From: JALHUB01 sp963719465
GTDB taxonomy: Bacteria; Chloroflexota; Dehalococcoidia; DSTF01; JALHUB01
Assembly: GCA_963719465.1 (NCBI GenBank)
Contig: OY970386.1
Location: 2,108,001-2,172,000 of the forward strand
Direction: 5' to 3'
DNA length: 64,000 bases
Below are positions 17,093 to 25,436 of the stretch, piece after piece (the stretch's first letter is position 1; the number at the start of each line of letters is the position of its first letter). The notes beneath the pieces were generated by a model. The model was not told the DNA's origin, searched no databases, and worked only from the letters and a program-made list of their open reading frames with translations. Made by a program: the position numbers and the translations under genes.

Positions 17093-17668
17093 ATGAGCAG
17101 ACTACTCAGACTGTTTAGGAAGACCCGGGAAGAGGAAGGCATCACCGGTCTGGAGACCGCCATCATCTTGATCGCCTTCGTAGTTGTCGCGACCGTCTTC
17201 GCATTCGTCGTGCTGAGCACCGGTCTCTTCAGCTCCGAGCGTGGCAAGGAAGCGGTCTACTCCGGTCTGCAGAAGACGGAAGGTTCGCTGGAGCTAAGGG
17301 GAAGCGTCGTCGCCAACACCGACGGCACGACCGTTAACACCATCGTCTTCAACGTCGCCAACGCGGCCGGCGGTGAGCCCGTCGACCTGGATCCGAACGC
17401 GACCAACAACAAGATGGTCGTCGACTACCGCGATGCCAACCAAAATAAGACGAACCTGGCCTGGACGGTTAACTGGCTCGTGGGCAACAGCGATAACCTG
17501 CTGTCGGAAGGCGAACTGGCGGAGATCGACCTGGACCTGACGTCATTGTCGCCTACCCTTGGGGCGAACCAGGCCTTCACTATCGAGGTAAAGCCCCCGC
17601 TCGGCGGCACCATGACCATCGCCAGGACGACTCCGGCCGGCCTGGATACGGTGATTGACCTCCATTAA
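17093..17668 (+). CDS. Archaellin / type IV pilin-like protein with class III signal peptide
   Basis: 191 aa. Short basic head (MSRLLRLFRKTREEE) then G-ITGLETAIILIAFVVVAT, the archaellin-type prepilin peptidase site followed by the polymerising hydrophobic helix (about 20-46). The remainder is a beta-rich domain with repeated Val/Thr/Asn strands (about 60-190), as in archaeal FlaB/ArlB. Archaellins in place of bacterial flagellins have been reported in some Chloroflexota. No other archaellum gene (arlI, arlJ, arlF, arlG) is in the window. Own leader and terminator, so monocistronic. Confidence 0.85.
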   Translation: MSRLLRLFRKTREEEGITGLETAIILIAFVVVATVFAFVVLSTGLFSSERGKEAVYSGLQKTEGSLELRGSVVANTDGTTVNTIVFNVANAAGGEPVDLDPNATNNKMVVDYRDANQNKTNLAWTVNWLVGNSDNLLSEGELAEIDLDLTSLSPTLGANQAFTIEVKPPLGGTMTIARTTPAGLDTVIDLH

Positions 17669-17736
17669 GGAGCAACTACTCTCCTTAAGGGAAGCCATAC
17701 GGACGCGGCCGTAGGATCCCGACAATAGAGCCCAAG

Positions 17737-17769
17737 CTGGGCACCCGCTCGAAAGAGCCGGGTGCCCAG
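17737..17769 (+). terminator. Terminator after the archaellin gene
   Basis: 11-bp perfect stem CTGGGCACCCG / CGGGTGCCCAG, extended by CTC GAAA GAG to a tetraloop, then TCATGTCT. Confidence 0.75.
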
Positions 17770-17893
17770 TCATGTCTCCGAGAGGACCCTCTCACCTGCT
17801 CTGCACCTCCCTGTGGCCGGTGGACATTTAGCCGGAAGGCGTGCTATAGATATCCACAATCGGGAATCGAAGCAGAAATAGGAGGTTTCTTTC

Positions 17894-18580
17894 GTGGCAA
17901 ACGACATCGAGGCAAGACTCGAAGCCCTGAAAAGAGAGGTGGAGGGGCTGAAGGGCAAGGCCGTCACGGTCACGGAGACGATTGCGAACCCTGCGCCTCT
18001 GGGACTGGCCGGCTTTGGCCTCACCACCCTGCTGCTGAACGTGGTCAACGCCGGCATCATCAACAAGACCGATATCGGGATGGTGTTGCCCGTCGGTCTC
18101 TTCTATGGCGGTCTGGCCCAGTTGCTGGCCGGCCAGTGGGAGTTCAAGAAGAACAACACCTTCGGCGCGACGGCCTTCACCTCCTTCGGCGCCTTCTGGC
18201 TGGCCTTCGCGGCAATGGAGATACTCATCGGCAACAAGATCCTGGGCCCCGTGTCGGCACCGGGCGGCGTCACGGTGTTCCTAGTGGGATGGGGGATCTT
18301 CACCACCTACATGTTTGTCGGCACTTTGCGAATCTCGGTAGCGCTGATGGTCGTGTTCGCGGCGCTGGCGATTCTCTTCTATCTGCTGGCCTGGGGCGCA
18401 CATAGCGGGAATTCGAACGTCGAGCATTTCGCAGGCTACGAAGGCCTGTTCACCGCCGGCGCTGCCCTGTACGCCTCGTTCGCGCAGATCGTGAATGAGA
18501 CCTGGGGCAAATACCTGCTCCCCTTAGGAATCATCAAACCGCCCCTCCCGGACGTGCAGGCCGGGCTGGACCGGAAGTAA
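17894..18580 (+). CDS. Acetate uptake transporter, GPR1/FUN34/YaaH (SatP) family
   Basis: 228 aa from GTG 17894 behind AGGAGG. The family signature NPAPLGL (about residues 33-39) is followed by six hydrophobic helices. Members carry acetate or succinate across the cytoplasmic membrane with protons. An N-terminal heptad-like helix (IEARLEALKREVEGLKGK) precedes the membrane part, longer than in E. coli SatP. Single gene ending in a strong terminator. Confidence 0.9.
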   Translation: MANDIEARLEALKREVEGLKGKAVTVTETIANPAPLGLAGFGLTTLLLNVVNAGIINKTDIGMVLPVGLFYGGLAQLLAGQWEFKKNNTFGATAFTSFGAFWLAFAAMEILIGNKILGPVSAPGGVTVFLVGWGIFTTYMFVGTLRISVALMVVFAALAILFYLLAWGAHSGNSNVEHFAGYEGLFTAGAALYASFAQIVNETWGKYLLPLGIIKPPLPDVQAGLDRK

Positions 18581-18601
18581 TCTTCTGGCTGCAGGTATCC
18601 A

Positions 18602-18640
18602 AGAACCGCCGGAGCCACCACGGCCCGGCGGTTCTCTTTT
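18602..18640 (+). terminator. Rho-independent terminator of the transporter gene
   Basis: 10-bp stem AGAACCGCCG / CGGCGGTTCT followed by CTTTT. Confidence 0.85.
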
Positions 18641-18666
18641 CTCACGCAGCGTGGCGCAAAAGGACG

Positions 18667-18699
18667 CAGAAGCGGCGGTCGTTCGGGCCGTCGCTTCTG
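18667..18699. terminator. Second stem-loop between convergent genes
   Basis: CAGAAGCG / CGCTTCTG arms with an inner GC pairing; lies between the transporter terminator and the stop of the convergent usp gene, so it may end the usp transcript on the minus strand. Confidence 0.5.
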
Positions 18700-18742
18700 T
18701 TGCTGAACCCCTTGTTGCGGTATCCGAACGCTCGTCCGCTTC

Positions 18743-19192
18743 CTAGGCCGCCGTTATGAGCAGGACGGGCACGTGCGACTCCTTCAGCACCTGGTCCGCC
18801 ACGCTGCCGAACATCAAGCGCGCCACTCCGCGCCTCGACCGGGTGGCCATGGCGATGATGTCCGTGCCGTACTCGGCCGCCGCCTTCAGGATCTCCGCGG
18901 GCGGGTTGCCAAAGCGCACTTCCATCTCCGGCTTCAGCCCGTGATCCTCAAAGCGCTCCGCCACCGGTCGCAGGTGGTTCTCCGCCTCTTCGATCTGTGA
19001 CTCAACCCAGGCAAGGCTTGCCGCCTCATCCGGGGAGCCGTCGGAGCTCACCTTTGTGTTGTGCTTGTCGAGATCGACGACGGTAAGCAGCCTGATGCTG
19101 CAGCCAAATGCCTTCGCCGTCTCAGCAGCGTGGGCGACGACTACCTCCGAGCGCAGGGAACCGTCCACCGGGACCAGCATCTTCTTATACAT
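18743..19192 (-). CDS. Universal stress protein (UspA family)
   Basis: 149 aa, one Usp domain. MYKKMLVPVDGSLRSE start, central GNPPAEIL, and C-terminal MATRSRRGVARLMFGSVADQVLKES. The ATP-binding motif G-2x-G-9x-G(S/T) is partly changed: the first Gly is Ser (SRRG...GS), so nucleotide binding may be weak. Cytosolic, presumed stress-responsive. Convergent to the transporter gene. Confidence 0.93.
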   Translation of the reverse strand: MYKKMLVPVDGSLRSEVVVAHAAETAKAFGCSIRLLTVVDLDKHNTKVSSDGSPDEAASLAWVESQIEEAENHLRPVAERFEDHGLKPEMEVRFGNPPAEILKAAAEYGTDIIAMATRSRRGVARLMFGSVADQVLKESHVPVLLITAA

Positions 19193-19340
19193 CGTGTCCT
19201 ACCTCCGACGTGAAAGCAATAAGAAGGCTCTATTGCTAGGCTGAAGAAGGTATCGGCAGGCTTCAGGCCAAACTGTATAGTGGCAGTTCCCTATAAGCGG
19301 GTGCGACGTTCGTTTGGAGGCGAGGACAGATGCGGCGCCG

Positions 19341-20162
19341 CTAGGAGAGCGGCACCTCCGGCACGAACGAGAGCGGGGCGTAACCGCCGGAAAGGAAGCC
19401 GCCCTCGACGGCGAAGCCCTGGCCGGTGATGTAGCTGGAGGCGTCCGAGGCCAGGAAGACCGTCAACGGCCCCAGCTCCCACGGCTCGCCGACGCGCCCT
19501 GCCGGGAAGAACTTGCCGCGGTCGATCCAGTGTTGCTCGTCTTCTTTGGTCTCTGACGGCCGCTTGGCGAACTCGCCGGGGATGATGCTGTTAACGCGGA
19601 TGTTGTAGCGGGCCAGCATGATGGCGAAGGACTGCGTGAGGGAGATGACGCCCGCCTTGGCTGCGGCGTACGGGAGGATATGGGGGGCGCCTCGGAAAGC
19701 GGTACCGGAGCTGAGAGTGATGATTACGCCGCCACCCTGGTCGATCATCGGCTTGGCGACCGCGCGGGCGCAGTAGAACGTGCTCGAAAGGTTAACGTCG
19801 ATGTTGTCGTGCCAGTCCTCGTCGGTCACTTCCCACAGCGGCCGGTTGAGGCCGCGTCCCTCGCCGATGCCGGCGTTGGCGACGACCACGTCGACGCGTC
19901 CGAACTCCTCCAGCGTTCTTGCCACCAGCCGGTCCACCTGCGCCGAGTCCCGCACGTCGGTCTGAACGGCGATAGCCCGCCGGCCGCCGCCCATCGCGAT
20001 GACCTCTTGGGCGATCTCATCTATGTACTTCTGGGTCCGTGCGGCAGCGACGATGTGCGCGCCGGCGTGCGCCACGGCCAGCGTCATATCTTTGCCCAGC
20101 CCGCGCCCGGCGCCGGTAATCACGACCACTTTTCCAGTCAGGTCGAACCGCTCCATTACCAT
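19341..20162 (-). CDS. SDR-family NAD(P)-dependent oxidoreductase
   Basis: 273 aa. Classical short-chain dehydrogenase: cofactor motif TGAGRGLG, NAG motif NAGIGEGRG, catalytic Ser in LSSGTAF and Tyr-x3-Lys as YAAAK. The position after beta-2 (ARTQKY) suggests NADP preference, which is weak evidence. Substrate unknown. ATG 20162 and ATG 20156 are both possible starts. It is separated by about 100 bp from nrpR upstream. Confidence 0.92.
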   Translation of the reverse strand: MVMERFDLTGKVVVITGAGRGLGKDMTLAVAHAGAHIVAAARTQKYIDEIAQEVIAMGGGRRAIAVQTDVRDSAQVDRLVARTLEEFGRVDVVVANAGIGEGRGLNRPLWEVTDEDWHDNIDVNLSSTFYCARAVAKPMIDQGGGVIITLSSGTAFRGAPHILPYAAAKAGVISLTQSFAIMLARYNIRVNSIIPGEFAKRPSETKEDEQHWIDRGKFFPAGRVGEPWELGPLTVFLASDASSYITGQGFAVEGGFLSGGYAPLSFVPEVPLS

Positions 20163-20266
20163 CCTGGCAACCCTCCCTGCTTCTTCTCCTCGATTTCACT
20201 GCAGTATATGGGATGGCCGAGGCTGTCGGCAACGCTGAGGGGACGGGGAATCGGACGAAGGAAAGC

Positions 20267-21262
20267 TCAGATCGTCCCGAAGCTTCGTAGGTGGCGGATG
20301 TCCATCGTGCCGCTATTGGCGACGTTTTCCGCCGCGATGCCCGCTTCCTCAGCGGCGGCTATCGGGTTGAGACCGCCATCGAGGACAAGACCGACCTTGT
20401 TCAGCCCCACCGGTATCTGGCAAACGGGCTGGCTGGGATAACCGATGCTCACCACGCCGCCGATTCCCAGCTTGCGCAGCTTCTCGATTAACTGCTCGGC
20501 CATCGGCTTGGCGGCGCCGGGAATCTCCCGGAAGTTCGCCAGAATCTTGCCGTTGCCCTGAACCGAGGCCTCTCGCACGCTCGTCATGCCGGCCTTGATG
20601 TACGCCAGCGACGGGTCCAGCGAAGAGCCGGCGTAGTTGATGATGGCCACGAACCGCCGCGGCTGGCCGTCGCGCACCTCCAGGATACCGCCGAAGCGCG
20701 AGTCCATCGGGATGCCGGCCTTCAGCAGGACGCCGTTGATGGTGGCGCTGCAGACCGTCGCCAGGCCCACCCTGCCTTCCGGAACGACAACGTCGCCCAT
20801 CTTCTGGCCTTCGTCGGCCACAGCGACGAGATCGCTCACGCAGTTTCCCGCCACGAACGCCTCCTTCATCGCCGTCAGCGCCTTGCGGAAGCGGTCTCTC
20901 GGGAACAACGACGTGTTGATGACAACTTCTCCCGTTCCGGTCTCGGGGTCGAGGGTGGTCTGGAAGGCAAGCGAGGCGATGCGCTCAATCACGAATCCAA
21001 GCTGCTCCGGCGCCAGGGCGTTTGAAAGCTCCTCGTGGCCCCGACGCGTCAGCATCCTGCCGTCTCGACCGAGAGGTTGCGTGAAGCCGCGGGCGTCGGT
21101 GATGCGCAGGTGATAGCGGACGGTGCGCTCGTTGAGGTAGATGCCCTGGTTCTCCAGCTCGCGGGCAATGCTAATCGAGCCCAGCGGCTCTTTCGACTCG
21201 CTGAGCACTTTGAGAATCGCGACCGTTTTTCGCTCGGTGTCCCGGGCGTCGCTTTCCAGCAT
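20267..21262 (-). CDS. nrpR: NrpR-type transcriptional repressor (HTH plus NrpR/DUF128 domain)
   Basis: 331 aa. N-terminal winged helix (about 8-75: ILKVLSESKEPLGSISIAREL, split over two helices, and LNERTVRYHLR) and one NrpR domain (about 85-325) with the hallmark stretches VCSATINGVLLKAGIP, SRFGGILEV, and SLAYIKAGMTSVREA. In methanogens NrpR represses nitrogen-assimilation genes and is released by 2-oxoglutarate; there it often has two NrpR domains, here one. Targets in this organism are unknown. Probably autoregulated through the palindrome in its promoter. Confidence 0.85.
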   Translation of the reverse strand: MLESDARDTERKTVAILKVLSESKEPLGSISIARELENQGIYLNERTVRYHLRITDARGFTQPLGRDGRMLTRRGHEELSNALAPEQLGFVIERIASLAFQTTLDPETGTGEVVINTSLFPRDRFRKALTAMKEAFVAGNCVSDLVAVADEGQKMGDVVVPEGRVGLATVCSATINGVLLKAGIPMDSRFGGILEVRDGQPRRFVAIINYAGSSLDPSLAYIKAGMTSVREASVQGNGKILANFREIPGAAKPMAEQLIEKLRKLGIGGVVSIGYPSQPVCQIPVGLNKVGLVLDGGLNPIAAAEEAGIAAENVANSGTMDIRHLRSFGTI

Positions 21263-21318
21263 GAAGCGTTCTTCCCTTGCGAAGGCTCTTGCCTACCGAC
21301 CTGTGGCAGTCAACTAGT

Positions 21319-21348
21319 ATTGTAATTCGCGCACAATGCTTGTGCCAA
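21319..21348 (-). promoter_or_regulatory. nrpR promoter with embedded palindrome
   Basis: Minus strand: TTGGCA (21348-21343), 18-bp spacer, TACAAT (21324-21319). The spacer and -35 contain GCACAA-N3-TTGTGC (21331-21345), a perfect inverted repeat suited to a dimeric repressor. It differs from the GGAA-N6-TTCC operator known for methanogen NrpR. Confidence 0.6.
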
Positions 21349-21464
21349 ATAGAGAGCCAGAATCAGGGTAGTCGCCGCGTGCCCTCCATTGCGTCGACAA
21401 CGCGGCCAGCGGTGCCGTCAACAAGGTGCGGGTGCCTGATGACGAGCGTGGCGGACGGAAATGG

Positions 21465-22385
21465 CTAGAGTTGCATCGCCTTCGCTCCCCTCCGTGACGA
21501 ACGTCTTGCAGAAGGTTGAGCTTTAGCCGGGGAAGAATACATTAACGTCTTCGGGGTCGTTTGTCTTGCGTTTTGCAATAGATAATACTCTTCCGCGGTG
21601 CAGCCCAGCTCGCGGTGGAACACACGGTTGAACTGCGCGTAGCTCCCGAAGCCCGCTTCTGTTGCGACAGCGAGCAACGACTTTCGCCTGCGCTTGGGCC
21701 GCAGCTTCAGGAAAGTCTCCAGCCGGACATCGTTGCGGAAATCACTTATGCGAACGCCCACCTGTCGCTTGAAGAGGCGGCTTAGCTGGCTGGGGCTGAA
21801 GCAGATCGCGATCGCCAGGGCCGTCAGGTCGCGGGAAGGGTCCGCGAGGAGGAGCGACATCGCACGCGAGACGCCGGGATGAAGCGCTTTCGCGTCCTTT
21901 CCGTCGCCGTACAGGAAGGCGTTCCAGGCCGAGGTCAGCCACCAGGCGAACCCGTATGCACCGCAATCGAGCGGCTGAAACCCAGTTGAAAGCTCTTGGG
22001 CCACGTTGTCGAGCATCTTGACACAGCGGGGCGGAAGCACTCGCATCAACCCCTCCCGCGGCACCTCCCCGGGCTCGATGGGGACGCGAGGCTTGATCCG
22101 CTCGAACATCTCCGTCGAAAAGCAGAGAAGCCACATGGAGAAATCGGGCGTGTGACCGAGGATCGCGTGCTCCAGCTCGGCTGGAAGCCAGAGAAGGCTG
22201 TGGGCCGGCAGTTTCATGCGCACGCCGTGGACTTCATAGTCGCAACTGCCGTGCATGACGAGAACGGCCTCCAGCGCGTCGTGGCTGTGGGACTCGGTGC
22301 GTAGCCTCTCGAAGCCGTCCCGTCGTGGAAAGCGCCAGGCTACCCCGCTCCTCCCTTTCGGCAGCGCCAGCATCCTTCTGGACAT
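21465..22385 (-). CDS. AraC-family transcriptional regulator
   Basis: 306 aa. N-terminal cupin-like sensor (about 20-120; SHSHDALEAVLVMHGSCDYEV in two strands) and C-terminal double HTH (about 185-280): FSPSQLSRLFKRQVGVRISDF is the first recognition region, ATEAGFGSYAQFNRVFHREL the second, here split. Divergent from the thiolase gene with about 170 bp between the starts, so it may control that gene. Effector unknown. Confidence 0.9.
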   Translation of the reverse strand: MSRRMLALPKGRSGVAWRFPRRDGFERLRTESHSHDALEAVLVMHGSCDYEVHGVRMKLPAHSLLWLPAELEHAILGHTPDFSMWLLCFSTEMFERIKPRVPIEPGEVPREGLMRVLPPRCVKMLDNVAQELSTGFQPLDCGAYGFAWWLTSAWNAFLYGDGKDAKALHPGVSRAMSLLLADPSRDLTALAIAICFSPSQLSRLFKRQVGVRISDFRNDVRLETFLKLRPKRRRKSLLAVATEAGFGSYAQFNRVFHRELGCTAEEYYLLQNARQTTPKTLMYSSPAKAQPSARRSSRRGAKAMQL

Positions 22386-22553
22386 GAAGGAAGACTACAA
22401 TATTGTGACGCATCGCGCAATGTCCACTCAATGTCCGGCTGCGAAACTGAAGAATCCGATACACGGAGAACAGTGCGCTTGAAGTCAACGCCCCGCGGTC
22501 ATATCTTGCACTTGACAAGCGCGAATAGCACACAATTCCGAAGGCAGGGCGCT

Positions 22554-23768
22554 ATGAGAAAAGTCGCAGTTGTCGGCGCGGGCATGACCAGGTTCGGCAA
22601 GTTCCTTGACCGCGGACTGAAGGACCTCGCAAGAGAGGCCGTCGAGGCCGCGCTCGAGTCGGCGGGGACGGAAAAGTCGGTCGTCCAGGTCGCCGTCGTG
22701 GGAAACGCCGCCGCCGGTCTCATCACCGGCCAGGAGATGGTGCGCGCGGAGGTCATGTTGCGCGAAATGGGAATCGGCGGCATCCCGATGCTGAACGCCG
22801 AAAACGCCTGCGCCAGCTCCGCCACCGCCTTCCACCTCGCCTGGCTCTACGTCGCCTCCGGCCTGTACAACGTCGCGCTGGCTCTCGGTGTAGAGAAGCT
22901 CTATCACGCCGACAAGCAGCGCTCTTTCGACGCCATCGGCACCGCCATCGACGTTGAGCTGACGGAGCAGATGGTCGCCGAGGCCCAGGCCGACCAGGCG
23001 CGCGAAGGCATCCCCGTCTCCGGCTCCGCGCGTAGCCTGTTCATGGACCTGTACGCCGCTCTCGCCCGCGACCACATGCGACGCTACGGCACAACAAAGG
23101 AGCAGTTCGCGCGCGTGGCCGTCAAGAACCACTTCAACGGCAGCCTGAATCCGCACGCCCAATACCGCGAGCGCTACACGCTCGAAGAGGTGCTGGCGTC
23201 ACCGCCGGTCACCGAGCCCTTCACGCGGCTGATGTGCTCGCCTATCGGCGACGGGGCCGCCGCGCTCCTGCTGTGCTCCGGGGAGAAGGCGAGGCAGCTC
23301 ACGACGAACCCCGTCTGGGTGCGGGCGAGCGTCCTCACGGCCGGTGCGGACCACTCCCCGAACGAGCCCGGCCTGGGCGAGCGCGCTGCGGCCGCCGCTT
23401 ACGAGATGGCCTCGCTCGCGCCCCGGGACGTCGATGTCGCCGAGGTCCATGACGCCACCGCCTCTGCCGAGCTCATACTCTGCGAGGAGATGGGCTTCTG
23501 TCCGCCGGGCGAGGGGGGCCGCCTAATCGACGATGGCGAAACGTCTTTGGGCGGCAGGCTGCCGGTGAACACGAGCGGCGGTCTCATCTCCAAGGGTCAT
23601 CCTATCGGCGCGACCGGCGCGGGGCAGATATACGAAGCTTTCGTCCAGCTCCGCGGCGAAGCGGGCGAGCGGCAGGTGGTGGGGGCGAAGGTCGCCCTGG
23701 CGGAGAACAGCGGCGGCATGATGCGCGGCGAGAACGCCGTCGCCAGCGTCCACATCCTCTCACTCTGA
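22554..23768 (+). CDS. Thiolase-family protein (acetyl-CoA acyltransferase-like, SCP2 type)
   Basis: 404 aa from ATG 22554 (MRKVAVVGAGMTRFGKF, the usual N terminus); an ORF extension to 22431 is not needed. Nucleophile Cys lies in NAENACASSATAF, active-site His in SKGHPIGATGAGQ. The second catalytic Cys of degradative thiolases (CxG near the C terminus) is absent: the segment reads ENSGGMMRGENAVA. This matches SCP-x/archaeal-type thiolase-like proteins, often partnered with a DUF35 OB-fold protein, which is not seen nearby. Divergent from the AraC regulator. Confidence 0.88.
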   Translation: MRKVAVVGAGMTRFGKFLDRGLKDLAREAVEAALESAGTEKSVVQVAVVGNAAAGLITGQEMVRAEVMLREMGIGGIPMLNAENACASSATAFHLAWLYVASGLYNVALALGVEKLYHADKQRSFDAIGTAIDVELTEQMVAEAQADQAREGIPVSGSARSLFMDLYAALARDHMRRYGTTKEQFARVAVKNHFNGSLNPHAQYRERYTLEEVLASPPVTEPFTRLMCSPIGDGAAALLLCSGEKARQLTTNPVWVRASVLTAGADHSPNEPGLGERAAAAAYEMASLAPRDVDVAEVHDATASAELILCEEMGFCPPGEGGRLIDDGETSLGGRLPVNTSGGLISKGHPIGATGAGQIYEAFVQLRGEAGERQVVGAKVALAENSGGMMRGENAVASVHILSL

Positions 23769-23777
23769 CGTCCGCTG

Positions 23778-24389
23778 CTACTTCGCGCTCTTCAGGCAGT
23801 ACAGGTTCTGCTTCTTGGTGTGGTCGTAGAAACCCTGGTCACAGTTCGATGGCGAGGCGTCAACTGATGAATCAACGCCCGCGACCAGGGTAAAGGTGTC
23901 GCCGTCAGAAACGTACCAGTAGCCGTTTGTAACCGGATCGCCGTCCGGATCGCTCGGGATGGGATCCAGGTAGTCCTTGATTTTGCACAGAGCGTCCAGA
24001 TCGACGTAGGCGCAGGCCGATTGGAGGTTGCCTTCGGTGGTGGGGTATTTGCCCTTGTCGCTCTTGTACTGTTGGAGCGCGACGGCGATCTTGTACAGAT
24101 CGGAGATCCGCGTCTGGTCTCGGGCGCGGGCCACGACGTCGGGGACGCTGGTCGGCCCGGGCGTCGCGGTCTCGGTCGCCGACGGCGACCAGGGCGTCGG
24201 CGAGACGGGCGCTGCCGCGTCGGTGGCGCGAAGCGCGTCTGGCGGCGGCGCTTCGTTTTGTGGCTTTGCGCTCGTCGGGCCGCCGAGCGCCAGGTCCAGC
24301 GCCACCGCGATGACGATGACGAGGATAACCGACGCTACCGGCGCGTACGGGAGCCACTTGCGCCAATCTTCTCGTGACACGTCATCCAC
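23778..24389 (-). CDS. Membrane-anchored protein with GspG-like pseudopilin domain
   Basis: 203 aa. An N-terminal transmembrane helix (about 14-36) without a prepilin-peptidase site is followed by a Pro/Thr/Ala-rich linker (40-85) and a C-terminal domain resembling type II secretion major pseudopilin GspG: RISDLYKIAVALQQYKSDKGKYPTT (in two parts), DPIPSDPDGDP, GYWYVSDGDTFTL. The canonical G-F-x4-E pilin head is missing, so it is an anchored soluble-domain relative rather than a filament subunit (inference). Three bases separate its start side from the hypE stop, hence it may be read through from the hyp operon. Confidence 0.7.
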   Translation of the reverse strand: MDDVSREDWRKWLPYAPVASVILVIVIAVALDLALGGPTSAKPQNEAPPPDALRATDAAAPVSPTPWSPSATETATPGPTSVPDVVARARDQTRISDLYKIAVALQQYKSDKGKYPTTEGNLQSACAYVDLDALCKIKDYLDPIPSDPDGDPVTNGYWYVSDGDTFTLVAGVDSSVDASPSNCDQGFYDHTKKQNLYCLKSAK

Positions 24390-24392
24390 CTC

Positions 24393-25436
24393 CTAACATA
24401 TTCTCGGTAGCTGCTCGCCGCTCATTACGTCGACGATGCGCTCGCCGCCGATTCGAGTCCGCATGACGACCGTTCCGTCATGCTCAGCTACCGTCCGCCC
24501 GATTACCGCCGCCTCCCTGCCGTGAGGATGTCGACGCAGCGCTTCGACCGCCCGCTTCCCCTGGCCCGATGCGACGAATGCGAGGAAGTTGCCCTCGTTC
24601 GCCACGTACAGCGGGTCGAGGCCCAGTATCTCGCACACGCCCTGCACGCCGGGCTCGACGACGATGCGCTCCTCCTCTATGACCATGCCGACGCCGCTCT
24701 TCTTCGCGATCTCGTTCAACGCCGAAGAGACGCCGCCACGCGTCGGGTCCCGCAGCATGTGGATGTCGATTCCTTCCGCCGCCAGCGCCTCGACCATCGG
24801 GAACAGCGGCGCTGAATCGCTCTCGATGGCAACGTCCAGGTCGAGCCCTTCACGCAGCGCCATTATAGCGATGCCGTGCCGCCCGAGCGAGCCGCTGAGT
24901 ACGATCTCGTCGCCCGGCCGCAAACGCCGGGGCCCGATCTCGACGCCGGGAAGCACGACCCCGACGCCGGCCGTGTTGATGAAGACGCCGTCGCCCTTGC
25001 CGCGCTCGACAACCTTGCTGTCGCCCGTGACAATCTGAACGCCGGCCTCCTGCGCCGCCTCCTTCAGCGAGACGACCACCCGCCAGAGGTCGGCCATCGC
25101 GAACCCTTCTTCGATGATGAGGCCGCAGCTGAGGAAGAGTGGTCGCGCGCCGCACATCGCCAGGTCGTTGGCCGTCCCGAAGACCCCCAGCCGGCCGATG
25201 TCGCCGCCTGGGAAGAAGAGCGGCTGCACGACATAAGAATCGGTGGAAAGCGCCAGGCGCTGGCCGCCGATCTCCAGCAGAGCGCCGTCGTGGAGCGGCG
25301 CCAGGTACGGATTGTCGAAGGAAGGCAGCAGCACGCGCTCGATAAGGCTCTGCGTCAGCCGGCCGCCACCACCGTGCGCCAGCAGCACGCGCGGATACTC
25401 GTCGAGAGGCAGCGGGCATTCCGGGAAGACGGTCAA
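24393..25436 (-). CDS. hypE: Hydrogenase maturation protein HypE
   Basis: 347 aa from a TTG at 25436-25434 that overlaps the hypD stop (TTGA); a longer reading frame extends into hypD and is unlikely. AIR-synthase-like fold with LLAHGGGGRLTQ and TGDSKVVERGKGDG. Ends in PRIC, the C-terminal Cys that is carbamoylated by HypF and dehydrated to the thiocyanate used for the Fe(CN)2CO centre of [NiFe] hydrogenase. Confidence 0.95.
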   Translation of the reverse strand: MTVFPECPLPLDEYPRVLLAHGGGGRLTQSLIERVLLPSFDNPYLAPLHDGALLEIGGQRLALSTDSYVVQPLFFPGGDIGRLGVFGTANDLAMCGARPLFLSCGLIIEEGFAMADLWRVVVSLKEAAQEAGVQIVTGDSKVVERGKGDGVFINTAGVGVVLPGVEIGPRRLRPGDEIVLSGSLGRHGIAIMALREGLDLDVAIESDSAPLFPMVEALAAEGIDIHMLRDPTRGGVSSALNEIAKKSGVGMVIEEERIVVEPGVQGVCEILGLDPLYVANEGNFLAFVASGQGKRAVEALRRHPHGREAAVIGRTVAEHDGTVVMRTRIGGERIVDVMSGEQLPRIC

